A DNA stretch of 64,000 nt from Protula sp. h YS-2021 (GCA_949752745.1 OX457027.1:77927214-77991213); one strand, 5' to 3'. Numbered from the stretch's first letter, positions 10,765 to 22,632 are shown. Program-made: numbers and translations. The notes: generated by a model from the letters alone, not told the origin.

Positions 10765-13700
10765 CATTATTTTTGCAATGTTTCTTTAGTCGGTTTAATT
10801 CAAGTGTTTATGTACGCTTGTCCGTAGGTACATAGAGTAATCGAGGCTCTGGTCTGTCCTTAAATGAGGGAAGGGGAAGCCAGGTAGGTAAATGGGTGGA
10901 GACGAGTGAAAGCGTGCAAAAACTGGGCTCTCACGGGCATCTAAAGGGTTGAACTCCATTCTGCGGACTGACAGTGCGGTGGCTGTCCCCTCACCCGTCT
11001 TAAGCGCAATCAACGAATCAGGTTGTGGATGGGCTGCTTCAAACGTCATTCGGATTGGTGGGTCGTCTCTGTCTGTCATTAGGGACCCACATTCCACGGC
11101 AGTGAGCCTTGTAAATTTCCTAATGGCATCACCGAAACGGTACGTCCTCGGGTGCTTTCGAGGTAGCTGATGACGACACAGAGTCATCTTCCGAGAGAGA
11201 AAAGTTTGGAGGACGGAGTGCGAATCGGTCGACAACCTACAGCCGCTGGGTTTTTCAATAGGCATTGACCCTTGCCCGGAGATAGAATCGGGTCAGCCGC
11301 ACGGAGCGGAAGCTGTACCCGGGAAGAGAAGTCATCCGATGAGTCATCTCCAGCATCACCCTCCGGTTCCGCATGTTGGTCATCCGAGCTCCGATCTTCG
11401 AAGTGGAAACCGACGCAGTGATCGACACAGCCAACACCTGTGGATCGTCTGGCGGCCATGAGACTACGGCGAACGCTGTGTGTTTGCGTCTCGGTTTTGG
11501 TTTCCTTCGAATGCCACGCCTTTTGGAGTTCCTGGATGTGTTTCTAGAGCTGAGTCTGCATAGCCAAGAGCGAAGACTGATTCAGGGAGTCATAATGGGA
11601 TAACTTCTGCACATCAAACGCTTGTAAAGGAAAAGTGTCAGGGCGCGGAGGACACTAAACTGCCCTGTGTGGATGGTGCAACACGCTCCTGACTGTGTGT
11701 GTTTGTGTGTCAAGGTCATATCCTCAGGCAAGGAAACAGCGAGCGGCGACAAAAGGTTAGATTCCTCGGAAAGTACTTTCTCGGTCTCTTGATGGGTAGA
11801 TCAAGGTTTGTCATTGATGGCAAGATCCCCAGTAGCCAACTCTAGGTTGCAGGCGGTTTGTGCTTTTTCGGCTTCCTTGGACGGTCAACATCAGATTCTG
11901 TACCCCTCTCGCAACGAACTGAAGAGGAAACTTGTAAGTAGGCGTCTAATTTGTCTGCAAAATAACTAAAACTCATCTCAGGTATACTAAAGTCTGTATT
12001 CACTCAAGTTAACCGCTATAGAAAGGTGGTGCTTGGTGACTCCTAGCCTGTATGAACGCAGAAGTGACACAACCGAGCGTAACCAACTCTTGGCATGACC
12101 ATTGGTACTCGAGTCTGCAGAGGTCGGGTGTGATCGAGTCGGTTCAAGGCCAACTCCTCTTCCAGACCCTGACAAGTAACCTGGTTCAGCTTTAGAGTTA
12201 CAGGCGTTCCGTTAAAAAACTCCAGGCTTCGCAGCTAGGCCACAAGTGATCTAGACGCAGCAGGTAGCTTTAGATCATGACAGACATCATTAATGACCTG
12301 TCCTCCTTCATGGGTCGTCATCTAGCATGTCCCATACCAGTAAACGGTGGAGAACGTATAAGTAACACTTATCGGGGGAAAGAAACTCCCGTGATTCAAA
12401 CTCACATTTACCAGCAGTAAACGTACGAAGGTGAAATCTCCGAAAACTGTGCGTGAATTACTCTTGCACAAATATTCCAGATAACAGAACATGTATTATC
12501 CAATGAATTCAAGCGGAGAAAAATTACCTTTATGCTGAAGCAGCAAAGAAAAATTACGCTTCCCTAGAAAACGGGTGTGGTTGGTACAACACGCAAGCAA
12601 AACGAGAATAAACTTGTATTAAGGTACCAACGATTCTGATTGACCGATATATGGCCGGCACTATTCGGGCCACCATGAGAAACTTTTATTTCCAAGTTGC
12701 AAATCAGGAACCTTTACGAAGTAAAATTACCATTTCGTTTCATTTAACAAATGAAAAGGTCTGGCTCTTTTAAAAGTTTTTGCAGCATAACGGGAACAAT
12801 TTTGTAATGAATTGTATGAGCGTAAACCGATTCCTGGTGTATTGCTTTTACCAAAATTACACAAATTTTTTGTCATTATATTTAAAAACTAAAATGGCGT
12901 GCCCTTAAGCCCCTTAACAGTCCGTTTAAAATATAAAATGGTTTCGAATTCACAAGCGAAAATCCCTTGTTAGATAAAGCAGAAACACCAATCCCGAACC
13001 AGTCCTTGCGTGTTGACACTTGGTGCTTCATTAAATCTTTACAGGCTGATATCACCATTCCACAAAACCAGTCCAATGGGAATTTTTAATTAAGTCCCAC
13101 AAGACGTGCCAAAATAACATTAAATAACGCCAGGAAATCCATTTCGGTCGAGTAACTGTTCGATCTGGTTATAATTTTCTTTTCAGACGATAAGTCAACG
13201 TTGCTAAAGTAGGTTGCACAGACATTGTTATTAAAACACAATTGTGACAATGTTGGTAGTGATTTGTTTCCATATCGACGATCTCCATACAGAAGGTCAT
13301 AGAGAATGTCATTTTCTTTCTGTTCTTAAAATTATGATATGTTTCCGAACATTTATCTAATTCATAAATTAATGTGCGGCTATTAATGTGGTGGCTTTGC
13401 GTTGCTGCCTTTAACGGACAATCCCTTCCAATAACTAATCCAATGAAATTCGATGCCTGAGATCAGCCATTAGACATGAGGCCAGGGAATGTTTATTACA
13501 CCCTGGGGGTGTTACCAAGCAAGAATGTCCGTGGACATTGTACCCAGCCTTTTGCACTGCGGAATCCATGTAAACAGAGCAGTATTAAAATATTACTGCC
13601 AAAGTAAATAAAATGCCCTTGATGAAGGATCGCGATGGAATATCAAACTTTAAAGCAGTAAAGCAACAACTGATGGAACAATAACGTAAATCATAGTCAT

Positions 13701-13880
13701 AAGTTAATGAATCGACCTATTTTTAGTTAATTGTTGAGTAATTTTTGCCCTTCCATCGAATTAAACCCACTGACTCATCCAGAGAATATTCATTAAAGAT
13801 TGGACAACTGTCTAAGAGTAATTAAAGTTCAAAGTAGCAAACAATTTCGCACATGCCAACCCAGTTAACATTACCAGCAT
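10765..13880. other. No gene recognised; GC-richer stretch to about 12.2 kb
   Basis: 10,800-12,200 is richer in GC than its surroundings and has open frames on both strands of up to 156 codons (minus, 10795-11265). I recognise no domain. It could be a worn retroelement or an exon-poor host region. 12.2-13.9 kb is plain AT-rich DNA. Confidence 0.4.
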
Positions 13881-13885
13881 TTATT

Positions 13886-14110
13886 CCTACGTTGGTCCAA
13901 CGTCGTGTTTAAGTTGCGACGCCTACCAGATCAAATCGCAACATTAAATCTGGTTTTAATTTAGCTGTGATTGGTCGCGACCAGTCAACGTTTAATCAAC
14001 ATCTTTGACAAAACGCTAATAAACGTTCGAGACGTTCCTTTTTGACAAAACGCTAAATAGACGCTCGAGATGTTGCTTTTAGTCGCAACCCACAATTCAA
14101 ATTTCTTCGG
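13886..14110. repeat. ACGTT-rich short repeats
   Basis: TTTGACAAAACGCTAA begins two adjacent units (14003 and 14041, 38-bp period), each ending in a CGAGACGTTCC-like block; related pieces (CAACGTCGTG, CAGTCAACGTTTAATC) lie upstream. Probably part of a miniature element; its ends are not clear. Confidence 0.5.
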
Positions 14111-16299
14111 CGTGCAGTCAACGTCTTTTGTGAAACGTTTGATAGACGTCGGAAAGTCGATGCAGTACAGGGGACATCTACAATCTGAAGTCTATTCAGG
14201 TCGCTTCGAAAACTCACCAAAAAAGAAGACATAAAATACTGGAATTTCCAAGGTGTGCAATTTTTTCCGCTTGCTTTTGAAAATTATCCATGAAACTAGA
14301 CTTCATATATATGATATTGCCATGGATGAACCAAGTTCGGGTCGGGGGTGCTGTGGTGGTGGACTGAGCACGACATCCGAAGTTTGACACTGTCTAGATA
14401 TTGATGCTGGGAAATGAAGGCCAATAAACTTTCCGGCCTAAATGAAAGCAGTCCAACAAGAACTGTAGAGGGAGTAGCATTTTAATTGTGTTAAATACAA
14501 ATATTTACCCATTTTAAACTAACTCTCTGTCAACTTGGGCGAACATGTGTGGTGGAAACTAACTAGGAAACATTCGTTATCAAATTTCAAAGCCATTTGC
14601 GCAGCATTTGGCAGAGCTTACATACCACTCAGACGACTAAAAGTGATCCAAATAGAAGGACGGTGCAAATCGACATTGCTTCAAAATAAAATGAAGATCA
14701 TTGTGTTCGGATATGTCTGCTTTTATGCTGAGTAACATAAAGAAAACAGAATTTCTGGCTGACTGTCTTGGATTTTGGATAATATCCAAAACACTATAAC
14801 CAGACTAACAATTTTTTTTCAATCAATTAGCTGATATAATAGTTTTTGTTTCCTTTGCAATCAAATACTTCGTTTCCTACAAGCAAGAATAAAACACAAG
14901 AATGTGTATTATTAATAAAATTATTTTATGTTGTTTTTAAAAAATTTTGTTGGCCAATTGGGGTGAAAATCTCAATACAAATAAAATGTTTAAAATTCAA
15001 GGAAAAGTTATAGTGCCAAACACAACGGTCGCTGATTGGTTAACGGATACTCGTATTTTAGTTGACGGAGGGCAATATTTGGGGTTTCTAAGGTAATATT
15101 AGAATTTTGCTTTATAATACACTAAAGCATAGAACATGGAAGCCATTTTCACATCTATTACTGAATTTAGATGTCAAAAGTTATTTATACTTCACTTATT
15201 TCATATCTTAATTAAATATTAAATTTTAAATACGTAAAATTAATTTTAGACTTCATTAATTAATTCTTGATATATTTGAAAGTGGAGGGGGAGGGAAGGG
15301 GGACTCACACAAACAACTAATTACCATGCGTGTCCGTTAAGTTTATAATAACCCTAAACGCGGAGAGCTAATTTTTAAAATAATACCGTCTTTTTAACTA
15401 AACTTAGAATGAAATTCTGAAAGAATCCGCTGAATGTGCTGAATGAAAAGTATCCCCCCCCTTAAACGAATTTTACACGCCACCGAGATATTTGAAATAC
15501 AGTTTTAAAAAATGACTCAAGTTACCTGTATAATGCGAAGCAGCTTGACTTAGCACGAAACAAGAACGTACTTCTCAAAGGCGAAATATTAAACACTTGG
15601 CCAAAAAATAATGTTTTAAAAACCACTTTCTCGTTTCGAGTAGAATTTTAAAAAGTTTTTCAGCCTGATTTTGGTTTGATTTTGCTTTACAGGCACGACA
15701 CTGTTTTTTTTTAATTCCAAACCCTTTCTAAGAAACTTTTTGCCAGTTTGAAGGCGTTCGAGAACCCACCACCCCCGACCCTCACAAAAAATAGCACGTA
15801 ACTGAGGCCGATATGGTCATGCAGTTTATTTGAAATGACCACGTTCGATTTTGCATCCACTTGTCCTTCTTTGAAAACACAACCGTTTCAGTGTCTGTGC
15901 TCGGCGCATTTAGCGCATGCAAATCAAGCACACATCATTTATGTTAGCGCAGGCTGGCTGTTGGCGGATGCGAGAGGCTTGTACAAATGCTGGCAGCAGC
16001 CCTTACGCGTTGCATTTCTTGTCAGATAAAAAAAAAGAAAAAAAAAAGCTCCGAAACATCGGCCTAGTACACCTTCAATGTACTTTGGCAAGTCTTCGAC
16101 TTGCCAATAATATTATTGTTAATGACCATTTTAAATTGAACGTATCAAGCAACTAGACTACGTCTCGAGGAGCACGCCTATCCCCCGTGGGCGATATGGT
16201 GTGTGTAAGGCTGTTGCGTGTTGACTACGCAAAATTTAAAAGTGGAAGGATAGGTAGGCGTAGTGTATAACATTTAAACGTATCAATCCATTAACCAGT
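14111..16299. other. No gene recognised
   Basis: AT-rich DNA with short unsupported frames. I see no RNA gene or clear repeat. Confidence 0.4.
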
Positions 16300-16304
16300 A
16301 GACG

Positions 16305-16560
16305 CGTGAGACTGCCGTAGGTACGCCAAGTACAGTGCTGATTTAAAAAAGAAATCCACCATTTTGTCAATTTAAGTCCAATCTGGAAAATTCTTGATCA
16401 CTGCGCTGCGGAAGGTCCCAAGGAACCCGTGTGTAGAATCTGAAACGAATCCATCTATCTGTGCGGCCTGTAGGCCCGTGAGACTGCTATACGCTAAGTG
16501 CAGTGCCGATTTTCAAAAGTCCGCCATTTTGTCATTTTTTTTACTACCCACGGGAATGCA
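16305..16560. repeat. Diverged ~165-bp direct duplication
   Basis: CGTGAGACTGCCGTA...AGTACAGTGCTGATTT...CACCATTTTGTCA (16,305-16,375) recurs as CGTGAGACTGCTATA...AGTGCAGTGCCGATTT...CGCCATTTTGTCA (16,472-16,540). Confidence 0.65.
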
Positions 16561-17519
16561 CGGAATTGTTTGCTTATACAAGTCAGAGGTTCGATTGCGT
16601 CACGTTGTTTACATATTTTACCTCATGAATGTGCTTCATCAGTTCATTTATTCTGCTTGGCACAGTGCCACCCCCTGGATAAGACCACCCCCTGAATTGA
16701 AGCCATTAATGCTACAAACTGTAACTGTTTCCGAGTGAACTTCCGAAAAGCGCTAGTCCAGCAAGAGAAACATAAAACAACTTGGGTGCTGGCTGGCGAT
16801 TGACCGCCTGTTTCACTAGTAAATACAGTCTCGACCACAAATCTATACTTCTGTACTTAATTCGCAAGACTTATTCACAAAAGGATCACTTTTTTGCATG
16901 TTTTTCAGAACTACATTTTTTACTAAGAAACCCCTGGCTGTGTATTCCACTATAAAACTGCAAAGTAAAATCCAAATAGGAAGCATAGTAATTGCGATAT
17001 TGGTCGTGGCATTGTGACCGAAAAAACGCACATATTGAAAAACAAATTTCATACACCGTTCCTTCTCCCCCAGGGCGCAGGAGCATTTGGTACCATAAAA
17101 TGTGGAACGAACGGACAGGGTCTGCCCCCTCCCCACAAAATATCCCATTCTCCGCGAGTATTTCAGGTATTTCTTTTATATTTGCTTGTCGGACCTTGAT
17201 GGTAAAAATTACAGGATATACGGGTCGGTTAAGACAGAGATGTTTTTTCAGACTTGCACTTGGCGTTTAGCGCTCGTTTTAGAAAGTCGTGGACACGCAT
17301 GATTGCATGTGTCTAAAACAGTACCCCCCCCCCACCCCTACCTCTTCCGGGCAATATGCAAAAGCATACGAAAGCTGTCCCGAAATATACCATTCGGTGA
17401 TTATTTATAATTGTGTCCTTGTATGAATACGCGTTTTTGAGCAAAAAATAAATAAATAAAAGATTGGATATATACAAAAAAAGTTTTAATGAGTAGGTAT
17501 ATAATGCCGTTTTCACGCC

Positions 17520-17700
17520 ACTTGATGACGTCATACTGTCTGGAAGTGACGTCATCATGTCTGGACCGGAAGTGTTGTCTGGACCGGAAGTATTGTCTGG
17601 ACCGGAAGTGTTGTCTGGACCGGAAGTGCTGTCTGGACCGGAAGTGACGTCATGTCTGGAAGTGACGTCATCATGTCTGGACCGGAAGTGACGTCATAGT
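17520..17700. repeat. ETS/CRE motif array (mirror at 22,420-22,600)
   Basis: Units of about 20 bp, TGTCTGGACCGGAAGTGT, alternate with TGACGTCA palindromes. ACCGGAAGTG is the textbook ETS/GABP site, TGACGTCA the CRE/ATF site, and ACCGGAAGTGACGTCA is the fused form found in housekeeping promoters. Factor binding is inferred from motif identity only. Confidence 0.8.
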
Positions 17701-17779
17701 GTCTGTTTGTTTCTATCTGCTTTAGTTTTTTGGATGGAGCGCGCGCACGTGTTGGGATGACGTCATGATGAAGGGTAAA

Positions 17780-18345
17780 CGTCACAGCAGAGTGTGCGTA
17801 AACGAAAAGTCATTTTGTTTTCGTAATTTGAAATAACGGACTTCCGTTGAAGTGTGGAACTTATATTTGTAACATGCCGCCATTTTAACTGTGTAAAAAG
17901 TGAAAAAGTGGGACAACTTTCGTTATAGTTGACCGATTTGAATGAAAATTTCACTGTTTGATTCAGTTTTATATCTAGTTTTGTTATAAAGTGGTCACAG
18001 GCTATTTACACCGGTGGCTGTATGCATAATGTGACATGCCGCCATTTTAACTTTGTAAAAAGTGAAAAAAAAATGAGATAACTTTCGCTATAGTTGGTCG
18101 ATTTGCATGAAACTTTCACTGTTTGGTTCAGTTTTATATCTAGTTTTTGTTATAATGTAGTCATGGGCTATTTGCGCAGCTGGCTGTATGCATAATTTGA
18201 CATTTGCCATTTTAACTTTTTAAAAAGTGGGAAAAGTGTGATAACTTTCGTTATGGTTGACCGATTTGCATGAAAATTTCACCGTTGAATTCAGTTTGAT
18301 GTCTTAGTTTTACAGTAGTTTTGTGCATAGGTGGGTTGTTGGAAT
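17780..18345. repeat. Three ~165-bp repeats with YY1-like sites (mirror at 21,775-22,340)
   Basis: Each unit has GCCGCCATTTTAAC (or a shortened version), GTAAAAAGTGAAAAAGTG, ATAACTTTCGYTATRGTTG, GATTTGCATGAAA and TTCAGTTTTATATCTAGTTTT. AAAATGGCGGC is the usual YY1 consensus. Confidence 0.8.
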
Positions 18346-18426
18346 GGCGCGCGCCCACCATTCAAACATGTGTTTGAATAAGTTTTACGTCAAACTATTG
18401 TTCAACAAGTTGTTTAGCAATTGTAC

Positions 18427-18780
18427 AACAATTGTTTAACAAGCTGTTGTTCAACATGTTCAACATGTTGTTGAACATGTTCAACATGTTCAACATGTTC
18501 AACATGTTCAACAACATGTTTAACAAGTTGAACATGTTCAACATGTTCAACAACATGTTCAACAAGTTGAACATGTTCAACATGTTCAACATGTTCAACA
18601 ACATGTTCAACATGTTCAACATGTTCAACAACATGTTCAACAAGTTGAACATGTTCAACATGTTCAACATGTTGTTGCACAAGTTGAACATGTTCAACAT
18701 GTTCAACATGTTCAACATGTTCAACTTGTTCAACAACATGCTGTTTAACAAATTGTTCAACAAGTTGTAGTTCAAGCAAA
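18427..18780. repeat. AACATGTT palindrome array, 3' side of the gene (mirror at 21,338-21,700)
   Basis: Runs of TTCAACATG and TTGAACATG combine into TTGAACATGTTCAA, itself a perfect palindrome. The array gives long but meaningless open frames on both strands (VEHVEH, NMFNMF and LNMLNM types). Confidence 0.9.
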
Positions 18781-18936
18781 GAAAAAACAAGACATATGTT
18801 GAATAGGTTTATTAATACATTTAAATACACTTAAATACACTTAAATACACTTAAATATATACAGCTTAAATCTATAACAATATTATAACATTTATTGATT
18901 TACAAAGTCTTTATTATAATGTTTAGTTAAATAAGT

Positions 18937-19674
18937 CTATTTTTCTTCATCTGCTTCACTCTGTTCACTGGCATCCATATCACTTTCTTCGTCACTGCTT
19001 TCATCTTCCTCCTCCTCATCTAGAAGCTCTTCAAAGAATGCATCGTTTCTTCTTATAGCCGCCTTTAGTGCCTTTGAATACTCGTAATGTTTTTCATCAA
19101 CAAAGTAATTGAAGTCTTCTAAAATGGTTTCATAATGTTCGTTTTGTTGTAGACGTTGGGCATATTTGAATAGTCTCATAAACAGTTGTTTAAGTCGACG
19201 CTTATAAATGGGTCGAAAGTCATCACTTGCTATTTCACGCGCATCTTCAAGCCCTTGTTCTTCATATTCTGAAACCTTTTCTTGAAATTTCTTATCATAT
19301 TCATCGTAGACTTCTTGAACCATATCATACCAAACAGAGTCTGTTTCTGACTCACTTTCAGAGTCTGTTTCTGACTCACTTTCAGAGCTGCCGTCATCAT
19401 CACCCTCAACACAATGTTCCATATGTTTGAACAAAGCTTCTTGACTGTTGTATAATGCACCACATTCTGTACAAGCATGTGCATTCTTTTCAGTCATGTT
19501 AACGCTTTGACTTTCCATAGAAGACTCATCTAAAGTTTCAGTGATAGGTGGTTTTACAGGGTTTTCCACATCTATCTCCAATTCTTCTTCTTCTGAAGTG
19601 TGAGCATTCTGTAAGTGCCTTTTAAGACTTTGTGGCCAATTGTAAGATTTCAAACAAATGTTGCATTTATACAT
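18937..19674 (-). CDS. C2H2/C2HC zinc-finger acidic protein, left-arm copy
   Basis: 245 residues; identical to the right-arm copy except residue 22 (Gln here, Lys there) and one Ser/Asn change near residue 96. Finger 1 uses C4, C7, H20 and H25; finger 2 uses C68, C71, H84 and C88 (C2HC). Residues 92-112 are a Ser/Glu/Asp repeat that looks like a casein-kinase-2 substrate. Residues 113-215 are predicted mostly helical with many Tyr, Arg and Lys. Residues 216-245 are an acidic tail. The start follows a TATA-like box by about 55 bases. Likely nuclear and nucleic-acid binding. I do not recognise a named family. The gene points outward from the palindrome centre. Confidence 0.85.
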   Translation of the reverse strand: MYKCNICLKSYNWPQSLKRHLQNAHTSEEEELEIDVENPVKPPITETLDESSMESQSVNMTEKNAHACTECGALYNSQEALFKHMEHCVEGDDDGSSESESETDSESESETDSVWYDMVQEVYDEYDKKFQEKVSEYEEQGLEDAREIASDDFRPIYKRRLKQLFMRLFKYAQRLQQNEHYETILEDFNYFVDEKHYEYSKALKAAIRRNDAFFEELLDEEEEDESSDEESDMDASEQSEADEEK

Positions 19675-19727
19675 CCTTTCGGTTCAACATGCACTTTTCA
19701 AATGATGAAAAAGCCTTTAAACATAGC

Positions 19728-19737
19728 CTTATATACA
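19728..19737 (-). promoter_or_regulatory. TATA box of left-arm zinc-finger gene
   Basis: TATATAAGG on the minus strand, 54-63 bases before the ATG; mirrored at 20,371-20,380. Confidence 0.65.
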
Positions 19738-19824
19738 ACTTGTTGAACAACATGTTGAACATGTTCAACATGTTGTTGAACATGTTGTTGAACATGTTGT
19801 TGAACATGTTGTCTATGCCTAGGG

Positions 19825-19912
19825 GAGTTTAACGTCATGACGTCATTATGACGTCATCATTATGACGTCATTATTACGTCATCATTATGACGTCATAATG
19901 ACGTCATTGGAA
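19825..19912. repeat. TGACGTCA array near the palindrome centre (mirror at 20,196-20,275)
   Basis: Six or seven CRE-like palindromes spaced by AT-rich triplets, between the gene promoter and the inner unique part. GCGCATGC, an NRF1-like half site, follows at about 19,917. These could drive the two divergent zinc-finger genes. Confidence 0.75.
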
Positions 19913-20370
19913 CAGGCGCATGCTTTATCAAAAACTGACTCAGCAGAATTTATTGCTGTTTGATATGGATGAAATGCATGTCTCACTCTTCCTTTTATGC
20001 TACTTAGATGTAATCAAAATATGGTGTGTAACTCGTCAAAAATGCCAAACTTGTAAAAATTGCTGATTTTGACGAGTTACACACCATATTTTGATTACAT
20101 CTAAGTAGCATAAAAGGAAGAGTGAGACATGCATTTCATCCATATCAAACAGCAATAAATTCTGCTGAGTCAGTTTTTGATAAAGCATGCGCCTGTTCCA
20201 ATGACGTCATTATGACGTCATAATGATGACGTAATAATGACGTCATAATGATGACGTCATAATGACGTCATGACGTTAAACTCCCCTAGGCATAGACAAC
20301 ATGTTCAACAACATGTTCAACAACATGTTCAACAACATGTTGAACATGTTCAACATGTTGTTCAACAAGT

Positions 20371-20380
20371 TGTATATAAG
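20371..20380 (+). promoter_or_regulatory. TATA box of right-arm zinc-finger gene
   Basis: GTATATAAGG about 55 bases before the ATG at 20434. A related stretch, worn, precedes the decayed copy at 56,549. Confidence 0.65.
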
Positions 20381-20433
20381 GCTATGTTTAAAGGCTTTTT
20401 CATCATTTGAAAAGTGCATGTTGAACCGAAAGG

Positions 20434-21171
20434 ATGTATAAATGCAACATTTGTTTGAAATCTTACAATTGGCCACAAAGTCTTAAAAGGCACTTAAAGA
20501 ATGCTCACACTTCAGAAGAAGAAGAATTGGAGATAGATGTGGAAAACCCTGTAAAACCACCTATCACTGAAACTTTAGATGAGTCTTCTATGGAAAGTCA
20601 AAGCGTTAACATGACTGAAAAGAATGCACATGCTTGTACAGAATGTGGTGCATTATACAACAGTCAAGAAGCTTTGTTCAAACATATGGAACATTGTGTT
20701 GAGGGTGATGATGACGGCAACTCTGAAAGTGAGTCAGAAACAGACTCTGAAAGTGAGTCAGAAACAGACTCTGTTTGGTATGATATGGTTCAAGAAGTTT
20801 ACGATGAATATGATAAGAAATTTCAAGAAAAGGTTTCAGAATATGAAGAACAAGGGCTTGAAGATGCGCGTGAAATAGCAAGTGATGACTTTCGACCCAT
20901 TTATAAGCGTCGACTTAAACAACTGTTTATGAGACTATTCAAATATGCCCAACGTCTACAACAAAACGAACATTATGAAACCATTTTAGAAGACTTCAAT
21001 TACTTTGTTGATGAAAAACATTACGAGTATTCAAAGGCACTAAAGGCGGCTATAAGAAGAAACGATGCATTCTTTGAAGAGCTTCTAGATGAGGAGGAGG
21101 AAGATGAAAGCAGTGACGAAGAAAGTGATATGGATGCCAGTGAACAGAGTGAAGCAGATGAAGAAAAATAG
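20434..21171 (+). CDS. C2H2/C2HC zinc-finger acidic protein, right-arm copy
   Basis: 245 residues, open and starting at ATG directly after CCGAAAGG, a context kept in the decayed copy at 56,549. Finger 1 (C4, C7, H20, H25) and finger 2 (C68, C71, H84, C88) flank a linker rich in Glu, Thr and Ser. An acidic Ser-rich repeat (92-112), a helical charged domain (113-215) and an acidic tail follow. Polyadenylation signals AATAAA lie at about 21,193 and 21,212, so the gene looks expressible. It is the only protein-coding gene of the element. Finger 2 has the same C-x2-C-x12-H-x(n)-C plan as fingers in two Polinton proteins (29433-30608 and the polymerase N-terminus). Possible roles are terminal-repeat binding, transcription control or modulation of a helper; none is shown. 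Confidence 0.87.
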   Translation: MYKCNICLKSYNWPQSLKRHLKNAHTSEEEELEIDVENPVKPPITETLDESSMESQSVNMTEKNAHACTECGALYNSQEALFKHMEHCVEGDDDGNSESESETDSESESETDSVWYDMVQEVYDEYDKKFQEKVSEYEEQGLEDAREIASDDFRPIYKRRLKQLFMRLFKYAQRLQQNEHYETILEDFNYFVDEKHYEYSKALKAAIRRNDAFFEELLDEEEEDESSDEESDMDASEQSEADEEK

Positions 21172-21192
21172 ACTTATTTGACTAAACATTAT

Positions 21193-21198
21193 AATAAA
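21193..21198 (+). terminator. Polyadenylation signal of the zinc-finger gene
   Basis: AATAAA just after the stop at 21171, followed by a second AATAAA near 21,212; mirrored in the left arm. Confidence 0.6.
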
Positions 21199-22632
21199 GA
21201 CTTTGTAAATCAATAAATGTTATAATATTGTTATAGATTTAAGCTGTATATATTTAAGTGTATTTAAGTGTATTTAAGTGTATTTAAATGTATTAATAAA
21301 CCTATTCAACATATGTCTTGTTTTTTCTTTGCTTGAACTACAACTTGTTGAACAATTTGTTAAACAGCATGTTGTTGAACAAGTTGAACATGTTGAACAT
21401 GTTGAACATGTTGAACATGTTCAACTTGTGCAACAACATGTTGAACATGTTGAACATGTTCAACTTGTTGAACATGTTGTTGAACATGTTGAACATGTTG
21501 AACATGTTGAACATGTTGTTGAACATGTTGAACATGTTGAACATGTTCAACTTGTTGAACATGTTGTTGAACATGTTGAACATGTTGAACATGTTCAACT
21601 TGTTAAACATGTTGTTGAACATGTTGAACATGTTGAACATGTTCAACAACATGTTGAACATGTTGAACAACAGCTTGTTAAACAATTGTTGTACAATTGC
21701 TAAACAACTTGTTGAACAATAGTTTGACGTAAAACTTATTCAAGCACATGTTTGAATGGTGGGCGCGCGCCATTCCAACAACCCACCTATGCACAAACTA
21801 CTGTAAAACTAAGACATCAAACTGAATCCAACGGTGAAATTTTCATGCAAATCGGTCAACCATAACGAAAGTTATCACACTTTTCCCACTTTTTAAAAAG
21901 TTAAAATGGCAAATGTCAAATTATGCATACAGCCAGCTGCGCAAATAGCCCATGACTACATTATAACAAAAACTAGATATAAAACTGAACCAAACAGTGA
22001 AAGTTTCATGCAAATCCACCAACTATAGCGAAAGTTATCTCATTTTTTTTCTTCACTTTTTACAAAGTTAAAATGGCGGCATGTCACATTATGCATACAG
22101 CCACCGGTGTAAATAGCCTGTGACCACTTTATAACAAAACTAGATATAAAACTGAATCAAACAGTGAAATTTTCATTCAAATCGGTCAACTATAACGAAA
22201 GTTATCCCACTTTTTCACTTTTTACACAGTTAAAATGGCGGCATGTTACAAATATAAGTTCCACACTTCAACGGAAGTCCGTTATTTCAAATTACGAAAA
22301 CAAAATGACGTTTCGTTTACGCACACTCTGCTGTGACGTTTACCCTTCATCATGACGTCATCCCAACACGTGCGCGCGCTCCATCCAAAAAACTAAAGCA
22401 GATAGAAACAAACAGACACTATGACGTCACTTCCGGTCCAGACATGATGACGTCACTTCCAGACATGACGTCACTTCCGGTCCAGACAGCACTTCCGGTC
22501 CAGACAACACTTCCGGTCCAGACAACACTTCCGGTCCAGACAACACTTCCGGTCCAGACATGATGACGTCACTTCCAGACAGTATGACGTCATCAAGTGG
22601 CGTGAAAACGGCATTATATACCTACTTTAATG

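Larger units (their letters stand above)
17492..20041 (+). repeat. Left arm of the 5.1-kb palindrome
   Basis: Inverted copy of 20067-22626. Differences are few: small changes in array unit number, and two amino-acid changes in the gene. Confidence 0.92.
17492..22626. mobile_element. 5.1-kb palindromic AGTAGG-ended element carrying a zinc-finger gene in each arm
   Basis: Both ends read AGTAGGTATATAATGCCG inward (17492 on plus, 22626 on minus). The hexamer TTAATG flanks it exactly at 17486-17491 and 22627-22632. Left arm 17492-20041 and right arm 20067-22626 are nearly identical inverted copies around a 25-nt spacer (20042-20066). From outside in, each arm has: a terminal TATA-like sequence; an ETS/CRE array; three ~165-bp repeats with GCCGCCATTTT; an AACATGTT array; a 245-codon zinc-finger gene pointing outward; a second AACATGTT array; a TGACGTCA array; and a unique inner part. 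There is no transposase or integrase. The 6-bp duplication and AGTAGG end equal those of the Polinton at 26440-46807, so a Polinton-type integrase is the likely mobiliser (inference). The near-identity of the arms means recent insertion or ongoing gene conversion. Confidence 0.88.
20067..22626 (-). repeat. Right arm of the 5.1-kb palindrome
   Basis: Inverted copy of 17492-20041. The centre of symmetry is near 20,054. Confidence 0.92.

Noticed and set aside
10795..11459. Minus-strand frames of 156 and 91 codons as a gene
   Set aside because: No recognisable domain or start context; frames are open on both strands because of GC content.
16560..16620. tRNA gene suggested by AGAGGTTCGATTGC
   Set aside because: Only a B-box-like string; no A box or acceptor stem in register.
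18395..18830. Long repetitive frames (VEHVEH, LNMLNM, NMFNMF types) and their mirror at 21,278-21,722
   Set aside because: Several frames of the AACATGTT array are open on both strands because the unit lacks stops; no real gene.
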